This document shows, in pieces, positions 8,454 through 17,958 of a stretch of DNA of 64,000 bases. This DNA is from Undibacterium sp. YM2. GTDB lineage: Bacteria; Pseudomonadota; Gammaproteobacteria; Burkholderiales; Burkholderiaceae_D. The notes below the pieces were generated by a model. That model was not told the origin of the DNA, did no database searches, and worked only from the letters and a program-made list of their open reading frames with translations. Positions within the stretch are counted from its first letter, which is position 1. Every line of letters starts with the position of its first letter. Position numbers and translations under genes: made by a program. The stretch is taken from the NCBI RefSeq assembly GCF_009937975.1, contig NZ_AP018441.1, positions 2,666,001 to 2,730,000 on the forward strand. Direction: 5' to 3'.

Positions 8454-9383
8454 TTATGCCACTTGCTTTAACAGGGCCGCCAATTCCTGCGTGCCCACGA
8501 CTTTGCCATCCATTAACAATTCAATAATATGCAGTGCGTGACCATCGCCACACACGCCAAGGACGTTATTATCTACTACATGTAAGCCTGTCGGCAAATT
8601 TGCCGCGTTGCCTTTGAATAAACGTGCTTTTACGATAATAAATCGATGACCAGCCTGATCGGTAAATGCACCCGGATAGGGAGGGGCAACGGCCCTGTGC
8701 AGGTTATATACCTGTTGCGCAGTCTGTTCCCAGTTGATGCGGCCATCTTCAGGTTTGCGGCCGCCAAAGTAACTGCCGGCGGACAAATCATTAGGCAAAC
8801 GCCTGGCTGTACCTGCGATCAAGTTGGGCAGCGCAGTCCAAAGACATTGTTCTGCTGCCACCGTCAACTTACCAAACACCTCATAGGCTGTGTCATCCGG
8901 CAAAATGGGCGCTGATACTTGAGCAAGAATGTCACCTGCATCAGGTTTCAAGGCCATTTCATGCAGGGTGGCACCAGTTTCAGTTTCACCATGCAAGACT
9001 GCCCAGTTGACTGGTACACGGCCACGGTATTTAGGCAGCAAAGAACCATGCAGGTTGTAAGCTCCGCGTTTGGCCAAAGCCAGCACATCCAGCGGCAACA
9101 TGTGGCGATAATAAAAGCTGAAAATGAAATCTGGCGCTATGGCTGCTACCCGCTCTTTCAATTCAGCTGATTTTGGGTTATCAGGTGTGATGCAGGTTAT
9201 GCCTTGCTCACGGCAAAGATCGGCCACTGATTCAAACCAGATGGTTTCTGCCGGGTTATCAGTGTGGCTAACAACCAGTTTGACGCCTATACCTCGTGCC
9301 AGCAAAGTCTTGATGCAACGCACACCGACGCTGTGATAGGCAAAAACCACCGCTGTTGCAGGGGAGGATGCTGATGTTGTCAT
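8454..9383 (-). CDS. arnA: UDP-4-amino-4-deoxy-L-arabinose formyltransferase (ArnA N-terminal domain as a separate protein)
   Basis: A 309-residue formyltransferase using 10-formyltetrahydrofolate. The N-terminal formyl-transferase fold includes the catalytic Asn-His region NLHGSLLPKYRGRVPVNW and LHEMALKPDAGDI. A smaller C-terminal subdomain begins near residue 205. It formylates the 4-amino group of UDP-aminoarabinose, which drives the pathway before transfer to undecaprenyl phosphate. An upstream in-frame start would add 27 residues lying inside arnC. The ATG 10 bases after the arnC stop, with an AGCAGAG ribosome site, is preferred. Confidence 0.92.
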   Translation of the reverse strand: MTTSASSPATAVVFAYHSVGVRCIKTLLARGIGVKLVVSHTDNPAETIWFESVADLCREQGITCITPDNPKSAELKERVAAIAPDFIFSFYYRHMLPLDVLALAKRGAYNLHGSLLPKYRGRVPVNWAVLHGETETGATLHEMALKPDAGDILAQVSAPILPDDTAYEVFGKLTVAAEQCLWTALPNLIAGTARRLPNDLSAGSYFGGRKPEDGRINWEQTAQQVYNLHRAVAPPYPGAFTDQAGHRFIIVKARLFKGNAANLPTGLHVVDNNVLGVCGDGHALHIIELLMDGKVVGTQELAALLKQVA

Positions 9384-9393
9384 CTCTGCTTTC

Positions 9394-10359
9394 TTAATTA
9401 ACTTCAGGCAAATCCGGGGTGGATTGTTCCAGGATGGTCTGCACCACATAGCGCGGACGGCCACGCACCTGCTGGTAAATCCGGCCTACATACTCACCGA
9501 GCAAACCTATGCCAAACAGGATCACACCCATCAGGAAGAAGGCGATCGCAAATAGCGTGAACAGACCTTCTGCTTCAGCGCCCAGCACAAAGCGGCGTAT
9601 CAGCAACAGCAATACCAGGCCGCCAGACAAGACCGACAGCACCATGCCCAGCATGGAGAACCATTGCAGGGGCATGATGGAGAAGCCAGTCATCAGATCG
9701 AAATTCAGGCGTATCAGGCTGTACAGTGAATATTTTGATTCGCCGGCAGAACGTTCTTCGTGCTCAACGATGATTTCCGTGGGCTTGCGCGCAAAGGTAT
9801 AAGCCAGGGCAGGGACGAAGGTATTCACTTCACTGCATTGATTAATCAGATTAATCACATTGCGGCCATAGGCGCGTAACATATTGCCCTGGTCCGTGAT
9901 CTTGATGCGCGTGATTTTTTCACGGAAGCGGTTCATCGCCTTGGACGCATAAGTACGCCAGGCAGAATCCTGGCGCTTGCGACGTATGGAGCCTACGTAG
10001 TCATAGCCTTCACGCATCTTATCGACGAGGGCACCGATTTCTTCTGGCGGATTTTGCAAATCCGCATCCAGGGTGACGACGATTTCACCGCGTGTAGCTT
10101 CAAATCCAGCCAGAATAGCCATGTGCTGGCCGTAATTGCCATTGAACAGCACGACACGCGTAACATCCGGGCGCAGGCGATACTGGTCAGCCAGCAAGGC
10201 AGGCGTGTTATCGCGGCTACCATCGTTGACAAACACTATTTCATAGCTGACACCACGCGCGGCAAGCGTATCAAGCGCCGGGTACAGGCGTTCAAACAGC
10301 TTGGCCAGGCCAGCTTCTTCGTTGTAGACGGGTATGACAACAGAGAGTTCGGGTTTCAT
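9394..10359 (-). CDS. arnC: Undecaprenyl-phosphate 4-deoxy-4-formamido-L-arabinose transferase ArnC
   Basis: A 321-residue family 2 glycosyltransferase. The GT-A domain starts with LSVVIPVYNEEAGL, and VTLDADLQNPPEE holds the metal-binding Asp motif. Two C-terminal transmembrane helices (about residues 235-255 and 270-290) anchor it in the inner membrane. It transfers formamido-arabinose from UDP to undecaprenyl phosphate. The length and the double C-terminal helix match ArnC and the related dolichol-phosphate mannosyltransferase-like enzymes. The flanking arnB and arnA genes fix the assignment. Confidence 0.94.
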   Translation of the reverse strand: MKPELSVVIPVYNEEAGLAKLFERLYPALDTLAARGVSYEIVFVNDGSRDNTPALLADQYRLRPDVTRVVLFNGNYGQHMAILAGFEATRGEIVVTLDADLQNPPEEIGALVDKMREGYDYVGSIRRKRQDSAWRTYASKAMNRFREKITRIKITDQGNMLRAYGRNVINLINQCSEVNTFVPALAYTFARKPTEIIVEHEERSAGESKYSLYSLIRLNFDLMTGFSIMPLQWFSMLGMVLSVLSGGLVLLLLIRRFVLGAEAEGLFTLFAIAFFLMGVILFGIGLLGEYVGRIYQQVRGRPRYVVQTILEQSTPDLPEVN

Positions 10360-10378
10360 TGGTATTGTTCTGCCGATT

Positions 10379-11506
10379 TCAGAGAAGGCAGGATTTTACC
10401 GCAGACACGACTCTTTCGACATCTTCTGTGTTCATGGCTGGAAATAATGGCAAAGTAACAATCTGCTTACCTATGCGTTCTGCAATCGGGAACATGCCAT
10501 CGGTAAAACCGCGCTCGCGGTACATGCTGAACAAATGGATCGCGCGATAGTGGTAACCCAGGCCAATTTGTTGATCCAGCATTTGCTGCATGAAAGCTGC
10601 GCGATTGACGCTTTCTGGCAAGACCAGGTGGAACATGTGCCAGTTACTGTTTTCAAAGTCGGCAATGGGCAACTCTGCGCCTGTCTTTTGTTCAAAGTCA
10701 CTACCAAAGCTGGTGAAATAGTGCTTTGCCAGGGCCGCGCGCTTGGCATTGAACTCTGTCAGATGTTTCATTTGCCCCAGGCCTATGGCGGCGGCAATAT
10801 CTGTCATATTGTATTTGCCGCCGAGTACGTCAACATCGATACCGTCAAGACCACTGCGCGTTACACCTTGCAGTCTGTATTTTTCTGCCAGGCGTGCTTC
10901 TTCTGCATTGTTCAACACCAGGCAACCACCTTCACCAGTCATGATGTTTTTATTGACCTGGAAGCTGAATGAGGCAAAGTCACCGAAAGAGCCTATGCGT
11001 TTGCCTTTCCAGGTGGAACCTATGGCTTGCGCTGCATCTTCTATGACACGCAATTTGTATTTGTCGGCGATGGCGTAAAGCTTGTCCATGTCGCAAGGCA
11101 GGCCGCACATGTGCACGGGGATAATCGCCTTGGTACGTGGTGTTATGGCAGCTTCAACTTTGTCGAGGTCGATATTATGTGTTTTTGGATCAATGTCAGC
11201 AAACACAGGGGTTGCACCAGTTTCTATGATGACGTTGGCGGTTGCCACCCATGAATTTGGTGTCGTGATCACTTCATCGCCCGCGCCTATACCAGCTATA
11301 CGCAGGGCAATTTCCATGGTGCAGGTACCAGAATTGAAAGTGCGCACAGGACGGCCACCAAAATATTCAGATAATTGCGCTTCCAAAGCTTGTACTTTAG
11401 GCCCACTGGTCAGCCAGCCAGAACGCAAGACTTCTGTTACGGCAGCGATGGTTTCTTCATCGATAGTCGGTTTGGTGAAGGGCAGGAATTTGGGTGTATC
11501 ACTCAT
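10379..11506 (-). CDS. arnB: UDP-4-amino-4-deoxy-L-arabinose--oxoglutarate aminotransferase ArnB
   Basis: A 375-residue DegT/DnrJ/EryC1-type PLP aminotransferase. The start FLPFTKPTIDEETIAAV is typical of ArnB. The PLP-binding Lys lies in FSFQVNKNIMTGEGG near residue 185, and VIEDAAQAIGS holds the Asp that contacts the cofactor. It converts UDP-4-keto-arabinose to UDP-4-amino-4-deoxy-L-arabinose with glutamate as donor. It lies between the small ArnE/F-like transporter and arnC; the 19-base gap to arnC suggests a shared transcript. Confidence 0.95.
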   Translation of the reverse strand: MSDTPKFLPFTKPTIDEETIAAVTEVLRSGWLTSGPKVQALEAQLSEYFGGRPVRTFNSGTCTMEIALRIAGIGAGDEVITTPNSWVATANVIIETGATPVFADIDPKTHNIDLDKVEAAITPRTKAIIPVHMCGLPCDMDKLYAIADKYKLRVIEDAAQAIGSTWKGKRIGSFGDFASFSFQVNKNIMTGEGGCLVLNNAEEARLAEKYRLQGVTRSGLDGIDVDVLGGKYNMTDIAAAIGLGQMKHLTEFNAKRAALAKHYFTSFGSDFEQKTGAELPIADFENSNWHMFHLVLPESVNRAAFMQQMLDQQIGLGYHYRAIHLFSMYRERGFTDGMFPIAERIGKQIVTLPLFPAMNTEDVERVVSAVKSCLL

Positions 11507-11570
11507 GGTGAACCTTTCAATAAAACAAAGCTATTCTTATGGAATATGAGATGGGTGCCAATGAGGCAAT

Positions 11571-11942
11571 TCAGCTTTTTACCAGCAAGGCTACGCCAAT
11601 GATAATGACACCAATCGCCAGCATCCTTTGCATGGACATGACTTCACCCAGGAAATACCATGCACCGATGGCATTGACGATATAGCCTAATGATAGCAAC
11701 GGGTAAGCAATGCTGACATCAACGCGTGACAAACCGATGATCCAGACGACGACAGAAATGACGTAGCATGTCAGGCCACCAATGATGGGTAACTGCGTTG
11801 CCAGTTGCAGGCCCGTTGAAAACCAGTTCTCTGCAGTGAGATGAATGGCACCAACTGCATTGGTGCCTTTCTTCAGCAAAAGCTGGGCGACAGCATTGAG
11901 CATGATGCCGGTGAAGATAAAGCCAAAGGTATTGATATTCAT
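11571..11942 (-). CDS. Small multidrug-resistance-like flippase subunit (ArnE/ArnF type)
   Basis: A 123-residue EamA/SMR-type membrane protein with four predicted helices (around residues 5-25, 40-65, 70-93 and 98-121). ArnE and ArnF are thought to flip undecaprenyl-phosphate-aminoarabinose across the inner membrane as a pair. Only one such gene is seen, so this protein may act as a homodimer or with a partner encoded elsewhere. It lies 6 bases after the arnT stop codon and 64 bases before arnB, so it is part of the operon. The ATG start is the only sensible one. Confidence 0.82.
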   Translation of the reverse strand: MNINTFGFIFTGIMLNAVAQLLLKKGTNAVGAIHLTAENWFSTGLQLATQLPIIGGLTCYVISVVVWIIGLSRVDVSIAYPLLSLGYIVNAIGAWYFLGEVMSMQRMLAIGVIIIGVALLVKS

Positions 11943-11948
11943 AATTGT

Positions 11949-13638
11949 TTATTTGTTTTTATTAACCAGATTGGCGACGATGACGCGGCGCGGGTCCTTG
12001 GCGATTATCCGCATGGGGAAATCAGTTTTTTTCAAATCGTCATAAATATCATTACGCAAGATGGCAACGGCAGCTTCGCCCTTGTCCTGATGCATCTGCC
12101 ATTGTTTGACGAAGTCTTCACGCTTGGGTATCCATAATTCAGGTTGATGCTCAAGACCAAACTGCATTTCATCAGGGAACTCAACCAGTGTTGTGGTGCG
12201 CTCCAGATAAAACGGCAAGGCCTGTTCATAGCGGCCAACTGCATAGAAAGGTGTAGTTGGTGAGATCAGTTCAGCCTTGATTGCAGGTATGTATTCGCTG
12301 CCTGCAATATATTTTCCCCAAGGATTATGTCCCAGAAAACCTATCTGGCCTACCAGATAACCGCTGGCAGCGAGGCAAATAATTGCCCAGTCTTTTCCTG
12401 TCGTGCCTTTACCTGCCAGTAGCCATGTAAGCGCCCCGCCGATGATCGCCAACACGGCTACGCAAATTATCCAGGGTTTGTATGCAATCGCCAAGGCTTG
12501 GTCGAATGCGTCTGCTTCATGTAATTTGCCCAGATAGATTGTGAGGCCGACCGCGATAGCTATGCCAAATATAATGAACAGGATGCCTGCTATTTTCACT
12601 GGGCGATTATCTGATTTCTCCAGATGGCAAGCGATAAGAAGGGCGAGCGCGGGGAAGATAGGCAGAATGTAGCCTGGCAATTTTGAGCCTGAAATACTAA
12701 AAAAGAAAAACAGGAAGGCTGCCCAAATGAGCAGCATTTTTTGCGGTTGAAAACCCGGTGTTTTATCTTTGACTCCAGACCATAAGCCTTGAAGCAAAAC
12801 ACCTATCCAGGGCACGATACCGACGATGAGCAAAGGACTGAAGTAATGCCATGGGCCACCACGCTTATGTACAGTACTGGTAAAACGCTGAAAATGTTCG
12901 TGGATAAAGAAAAAATGTGGATGCTCAGGGTTTTTTATCGCGATCAAGATAAACCAGGGCGCCGTGATAGCAAAAAACAGGATTAAACCCTTGCCCATAT
13001 GCAGGCGTTTCCATAAGCCCCAGTCACGCGTCACCAGGGTGTAAATAACCAATACCCCCCCGGCAATACAAACCCGATCAAGCCTTTCGACATCGTCGCC
13101 AGCGCCATGCCCGCCCAGCAAACCAGCATGGCATTGCGCTCCGTCTTGCTATTGGCACCAGACATTTGCGCGACCAGCAATCCACACAGAGCCAGAGTCA
13201 TCATGCCGGACAAGCCCATGTCCAGAGAATTGACGTGGCCCATGCCTGCCCACCAGAAACTTGAACCCAGTACCAGAGCCGCAACGATACCAACGCGACG
13301 GCTGAATATCTTGTTGCCGGTATAAGCCACAGCGGCAACACCAAGCAAGCCATTCAGGCCAGTCCATAAACGAGCCTGCCAGTCGCCCAGACCGAAGATG
13401 GCAAAGGTCAGGGCATTCATCCAGTTTTGCAGGGGGGCTTTTCAAAATACTTGATGCCGTTCAGGCGCAGGGTAATCCAGTCTCCTGATGCCAGCATTTC
13501 ACGTGCCATTTCTGCATAACGGCCTTCATCGGTTGGAACCAACGTCCTGGCACCCAGCATGTAAAACCAGACCAGCAAGAAGGCGATCGTCAATGCCCAC
13601 AGCGTGCGTGGAGAGTCAAAAGGGGAGGTCTGTTTCAT
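11949..13638 (-). pseudogene. arnT: Lipid A aminoarabinose transferase ArnT, interrupted by two frameshifts
   Basis: Three consecutive reading frames together encode one PMT-family glycosyltransferase of about 563 residues that transfers aminoarabinose to lipid A in the periplasmic leaflet. The first frame has the periplasmic motif VPTDEGRYAEMAREM with the catalytic Asp-Glu. The breaks fall at a G6 tract (13432-13437, plus-strand reading) and a C7 tract (13055-13061). Adding one base to each restores the continuous family sequence (KPPLQNWMNALTF and LPGGVLVIYTL). The rest of the operon is intact, so sequencing or assembly undercalls are more likely than real loss. The start overlaps the stop of the upstream Mth938-like gene by 4 bases. 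Confidence 0.88.
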
Positions 13639-14012
13639 GCAGCTTCCATAATCAGTGCCAGCGCAACCTTACGGCCCTCGGCCATTAGAATATTATAGGT
13701 GCGGCAGGCAGCTTGATTGTCCATGCATTCAACGCCTATACGTTTGGCAGCCAGTGCAGCCGTCAGCTTGGGATGAACAAAGCGCTGTTTATTGCCTGTG
13801 CCTAAAATGACAACATCGGGAATAGTGGCTTCAATTTGCGCAAAATCTTCAGCGCTCAACTGCTCGAAACTGGTGGCCGACCATTGCTGCGGCTTGGTCT
13901 CTGGCAACACGATCAGGCTGTAAGTGTAAGTAATTGCATTAATTTCTACACTGTCTTTTTCATAAGCAGTGATGGTCTGGTATTGCTGCGTAGGAGTAGA
14001 GTGCAACTTCAT
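13635..14012 (-). CDS. Mth938-like domain (DUF498) protein
   Basis: A 125-residue single-domain protein of the Mth938/NDUFAF3-like fold. The diagnostic central segment is IPDVVILGTGNKQRFVHP, followed by GVECMDNQAACRTYNILMAEGR. Family members are small proteins of unsettled biochemical role; the eukaryotic relative is a complex I assembly factor. It is the first gene of the arn transcript and its stop overlaps the arnT start, so the two are translationally coupled. Nothing in the sequence ties it to lipid A chemistry. Confidence 0.88.
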   Translation of the reverse strand: MKLHSTPTQQYQTITAYEKDSVEINAITYTYSLIVLPETKPQQWSATSFEQLSAEDFAQIEATIPDVVILGTGNKQRFVHPKLTAALAAKRIGVECMDNQAACRTYNILMAEGRKVALALIMEAA

Positions 14013-14096
14013 CGATATAGCTCAAGGTTAAGACTGTAAAGTGGCGCATTGTAACGTTTTTTGTACGCTGTCATGGGGCATTCAATTGCTGCGGGT

Positions 14097-15008
14097 CTAT
14101 TTTTTTGACCATGCATCCCAGCCAACGCGGGTAATTTTGGCGATCGTTAAATCACGGGATGCATGAGGAGCCTTGCTATCCGTCAAAAATACAGCTACTG
14201 CCATGTGGAGACCATTTGGCAAGGTAACAATGCCTACATCATTATGCGCAGCAGTCAGACTGCCATGCGTAGGCGAGCTACCAGCTTTGTGAACTACGGC
14301 TGTGCCCGCAGGCAGTAAAGCCTTGATGCGGGCAGCATTGGGATTCGGGGAGGCGTTTGACGTGGATTTCAGGTCGACTTCAGTGTCTGTCATCCATTTC
14401 AGTAATAATTCACGGCTTTTGGGACTCAGGGCTTTGCCTTCCTGAACAGTTTGCAGCAATTTAATCATGGCTTTGGGGGTAGCTGTATTGCGGTATTGCA
14501 TATTCCAGGATTTTGCCAGGTCCTTTTCTGTGTCCAGAACTTTGATATCTTTTATGTCGAGTTGCGCAAGATATTGCATGACAGCAGGTGGCCCGCCGAG
14601 CAAGCGTAGCAAAGCATCACTGGCAGTTCCATCGTTATCGACGATGGCATGGTGCATTAATTCCTTGGCGGTAATTTTGAAATTGCCCTCAGGGTGCTCA
14701 TCACGCAATGCGCTGGGTAAGTCCGCAGGGATCAAATCTTCTTTGTTGATAGTGACTTTTTGATCCAGCTTCAGCTTGTTTTTATCGACTGCGGCCAATG
14801 CTGCCATGACGATAGGCAGCTTGCTGACACCTTGCATGGGGGCAGCCGTGTCAGGCAATATCCACAAACTCTGCCCCGTTTCCAGTACCAAAAGGCTGGC
14901 ACCCAGTCTGCCGCCGCTGTCCATGGCAATGGATTCGATCACATTCTGTGCAAAAGCAGCATTCACGCTGACTATACTGAACAAGAGGGATAGGAGCAGT
15001 TTTTTCAT
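14097..15008 (-). CDS. Class A beta-lactamase-like protein lacking the catalytic serine
   Basis: A 303-residue secreted protein with a signal peptide of about 20 residues ending AAFA. The whole length aligns to the serine beta-lactamase class A fold (compare MQYRNTATPKAM and LLRLLGGPPAV). The SxxK motif, however, reads G60-V-S-K63, so the nucleophile is Gly. The SDN motif reads N125-D-G, and KTG reads K241-A-G. The Glu of the omega-loop is probably kept in DTEKDL. It is therefore unlikely to hydrolyse beta-lactams by the known mechanism and may be a binding or structural protein, unless Ser62 substitutes. The start is set at the signal peptide Met; longer in-frame ATGs have no better ribosome site. 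Confidence 0.8.
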   Translation of the reverse strand: MKKLLLSLLFSIVSVNAAFAQNVIESIAMDSGGRLGASLLVLETGQSLWILPDTAAPMQGVSKLPIVMAALAAVDKNKLKLDQKVTINKEDLIPADLPSALRDEHPEGNFKITAKELMHHAIVDNDGTASDALLRLLGGPPAVMQYLAQLDIKDIKVLDTEKDLAKSWNMQYRNTATPKAMIKLLQTVQEGKALSPKSRELLLKWMTDTEVDLKSTSNASPNPNAARIKALLPAGTAVVHKAGSSPTHGSLTAAHNDVGIVTLPNGLHMAVAVFLTDSKAPHASRDLTIAKITRVGWDAWSKK

Positions 15009-15371
15009 GGTGGTTTTTACTGAATTAAGTACACAGTCCATATATGTGTACTTGGGGCCGATACTCAATATTCAATATGTGATACTCAGACCGGCAAGTT
15101 TGGTTTTTGTTCTGACCGATATGTTTGTTCGGGCCAATTAGGTTGCAAAACCATCATTTACGATACATGATGCGACTCTATCGACGAAAATCTCTTCTGG
15201 AATTCAGCTTTTGCTAAGTTCTGATTGATAAAATTCGGCGCATTGTGCAGAATGGAACGTTCGGCAGTGCAGCATTCCTGTACTGCAGCTTATCATGCGC
15301 TTGCATTCAATTTCAGCTTAGCTTGCAAGCTGGATGCAGCCAACTCATGAATATTATCAAGGATTGTTGCG
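15009..15371 (+). other. Intergenic region between the beta-lactamase-like gene and alaA
   Basis: About 360 bases with no supportable gene. Two direct copies of GATACTCA start at 15060 and 15081, one helical-turn multiple (21 bases) apart, upstream of the minus-strand gene; they could be an operator. Divergent promoters must lie here, but no convincing -35/-10 pair was found. Confidence 0.4.
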
Positions 15372-16601
15372 GTGCGCCCCATACAAAAATCACAAAAACT
15401 GGCAGACGTTTGTTATGACATCCGTGGTCCTGTCATGGAAAAAGCCAAGCAGATGGAGGATGAAGGTCACAAGATCATCAAGCTCAACATCGGTAATCTG
15501 GCAGTCTTCAATTTTGATCCGCCCGATGAAATCGTGCAGGATATGATACGCAATATGCAAAATGCCGCCGGTTATACCGACTCCAAAGGTATGTTTGCAC
15601 CGCGCAAAGCCATCATGCATTACACTCAGGAAAAGCATATCCGTGGTGTGACCATAGAAGATATCTATATCGGTAATGGCGCTTCTGAATTGATCGTCAT
15701 GGGCATGAATGCCTTGCTCAATAGCGGCGATGAAGTATTGGTGCCTGCGCCTGATTATCCCCTGTGGACAGCTGCTGTCAGCCTGTCTGGCGGCAAGCCT
15801 GTGCATTATGTCTGCGATGAAAGTGCAGACTGGATGCCGGATATCGACGATATCAAGAGCAAGATCACGCCTAATACCAAGGCCATTGTCGTCATTAATC
15901 CAAATAATCCTACCGGTGCCTTGTACCCGGTTGAGGTCTTGCAGCAGATAGTTGAGGTGGCGCGTCAGCACCAGCTCATCGTTTTTGCAGATGAAATTTA
16001 CGACAAGACTTTGTATGATGGCGAAGTGCATACCTCCATTGCATCTCTGGCTGATGATGTACTGTTCCTGACTTTGAACGGGCTGTCCAAGAATTATCGC
16101 TCTTGCGGCTATCGTGCTGGCTGGATGGTGGTGTCAGGTGAAAAACGTCATGCCAAGGATTATATTGAAGGCTTGAATATGTTAGCCTCCATGCGTTTGT
16201 GCGCAAATGCACCTGGCCAGTTTGCCATTCAGACTGCACTTGGCGGCTACCAGAGTATTAATGACCTGGTTGGGCCAGGTGGACGTTTGCTAAAGCAACG
16301 CGATCTGGCGCACAAGCTGTTGACGGCAATTCCCGGTGTGACTTGCGTTAAACCCAAGGCTGCGCTGTATATGTTTCCCAAACTGGACCCCGTGATGTAT
16401 CCCATCAAGGATGACCAGGAGTTTATCCACGAACTGCTGACCGAGCAGCGCGTATTGCTGGTACAGGGAACGGGATTTAACTGGATTAATTCCGACCATT
16501 TCCGTGTTGTGTTTTTGCCCAATACGGATGATTTGACAGATGCTTTCGGGCGTATTGCTCAATTTTTAGAGTCATACCGAAAGCGTCACGGCACCAATTA
16601 A
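15372..16601 (+). CDS. alaA: Alanine aminotransferase (AlaA-type pyridoxal phosphate enzyme)
   Basis: A 409-residue class I aminotransferase. The substrate-binding start YDIRGPVMEKAKQMEDEGHK and LNIGN are characteristic of AlaA. VINPNNPTGA and FADEIYDK hold the PLP-contacting residues, and the Schiff-base Lys is in NGLSKNYRSCGYRAGW near residue 240. It interconverts pyruvate/glutamate and alanine/2-oxoglutarate. The GTG start is chosen because AAGGA lies 8 bases upstream and the N-terminus matches the family; a nearby ATG is out of frame. The homoserine dehydrogenase gene follows after 28 bases, a common Burkholderiales arrangement. Confidence 0.93.
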   Translation: MRPIQKSQKLADVCYDIRGPVMEKAKQMEDEGHKIIKLNIGNLAVFNFDPPDEIVQDMIRNMQNAAGYTDSKGMFAPRKAIMHYTQEKHIRGVTIEDIYIGNGASELIVMGMNALLNSGDEVLVPAPDYPLWTAAVSLSGGKPVHYVCDESADWMPDIDDIKSKITPNTKAIVVINPNNPTGALYPVEVLQQIVEVARQHQLIVFADEIYDKTLYDGEVHTSIASLADDVLFLTLNGLSKNYRSCGYRAGWMVVSGEKRHAKDYIEGLNMLASMRLCANAPGQFAIQTALGGYQSINDLVGPGGRLLKQRDLAHKLLTAIPGVTCVKPKAALYMFPKLDPVMYPIKDDQEFIHELLTEQRVLLVQGTGFNWINSDHFRVVFLPNTDDLTDAFGRIAQFLESYRKRHGTN

Positions 16602-16629
16602 TTAATTTAATTTACTGTTTAGAAAACTT

Positions 16630-17940
16630 ATGAAACCCATCAAAGTAGGCCTGTTAGGCATAGGCACCGTCGGCTCCGGCACTTTCAACGTTTTGAAGCG
16701 TAATCAATTAGAGATTACGCGTCGCGCAGGTCGCTCGATTGAGATTGCCATGGTGGCAGACCTGAACGTTGAACGGGCACGTGAGTTGACCAATGGTGAA
16801 TGTGAAGTTGTCAATGATGCCAATCTGGTGGTCAGCAATCCTGATATCGATATCGTCATCGAATTGATAGGTGGTTATGGCATTGCCAAAGACCTGGTCA
16901 TGAAAGCCATCGCCAATGGCAAGCATGTTGTTACCGCCAATAAGGCTTTGCTGGCAACACATGGTAATGAAATCTTCAAGGCGGCAGAAGAAAAAGGCGT
17001 GATGGTGGCTTTTGAGGCGGCGGTTGCTGGTGGCATCCCTATCATCAAGGCTTTGCGTGAAGGTTTGACGGCCAATCGCATACAGTGGATTGCTGGCATC
17101 ATCAATGGCACGACCAATTTCATCTTGTCTGAAATGCGTGACAAGGGTCTGGACTTCTCCGCTGTGCTGAAACAGGCGCAAGAACTGGGCTATGCAGAAG
17201 CAGACCCTACTTTCGACATCGAAGGTGTCGACGCTGCGCATAAAGCGACCATCATGGCATCCATTGCCTATGGCATTCCCATGCAGTTTGATAAAGCCCA
17301 CGTCGAAGGCATCACCAAGCTGCAAGCCAGCGATATTCGCTATGCTGAAGAACTGGGTTATCGCATCAAATTGCTGGGTATCAGTAAACGTACTGAGGCT
17401 GGCATAGAACTACGCGTACATCCAACCCTGATCCCAGAAAAACGCCTGATCGCGAATGTGGAGGGCGCCATGAATGCAGTGCTGGTGCATGGTGATGCAG
17501 TTGGTGCGACACTGTACTATGGCAAGGGCGCAGGCTCTGAACCTACTGCTTCTGCAGTGATTGCCGATCTGGTTGATATCACGCGCCTGGCAACGGCTGA
17601 TCCTGAGCATCGTGTGCCATACCTCGCTTTCCAGTCCAATTCCCTCAGTGATTTGCCAGTCTTACCTATGGCAGAAATTGTCACCAGCTATTATCTGCGC
17701 ATGCATGTAGCAGACAAGCCTGGTGTTCTGGCGGATGTCACGCGCATCCTGGCAGATTTGACGATTTCTATCGATGCCATGCTGCAAAAAGAACCAGCAG
17801 AAGGCGAAACGCAGACAGATATCATCATCCTGACACATCAGACCAAGGAAAAAAATATCGTTGCAGCCATAGAGAAGATAGAAAAACTTGACTCCGTTTT
17901 TGGTGCGGTGACGAAACTGCGCCTGGAAGAACTAAGCTAA
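16630..17940 (+). CDS. hom: Homoserine dehydrogenase
   Basis: A 436-residue enzyme reducing aspartate semialdehyde to homoserine for threonine and methionine synthesis. The NAD(P)-binding motif GLLGIGTVGSGTF is at the N-terminus. The catalytic domain contains ANKALLATHG and AGIINGTTNFILSEM. A C-terminal ACT domain begins near residue 355 (MHVADKPGVLADVTRIL), which implies feedback regulation, probably by threonine. In many relatives thrC follows directly; here an MFS carrier follows after a terminator, so thrC must lie elsewhere. It is probably co-transcribed with alaA. Confidence 0.96.
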   Translation: MKPIKVGLLGIGTVGSGTFNVLKRNQLEITRRAGRSIEIAMVADLNVERARELTNGECEVVNDANLVVSNPDIDIVIELIGGYGIAKDLVMKAIANGKHVVTANKALLATHGNEIFKAAEEKGVMVAFEAAVAGGIPIIKALREGLTANRIQWIAGIINGTTNFILSEMRDKGLDFSAVLKQAQELGYAEADPTFDIEGVDAAHKATIMASIAYGIPMQFDKAHVEGITKLQASDIRYAEELGYRIKLLGISKRTEAGIELRVHPTLIPEKRLIANVEGAMNAVLVHGDAVGATLYYGKGAGSEPTASAVIADLVDITRLATADPEHRVPYLAFQSNSLSDLPVLPMAEIVTSYYLRMHVADKPGVLADVTRILADLTISIDAMLQKEPAEGETQTDIIILTHQTKEKNIVAAIEKIEKLDSVFGAVTKLRLEELS

Positions 17941-17958
17941 ATCATCAGGCTTCAAACG

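Noticed and set aside
14097..15008. A functional beta-lactamase resistance gene.
   Set aside because: The nucleophilic Ser is Gly and the SDN motif is changed, so the usual mechanism cannot work.
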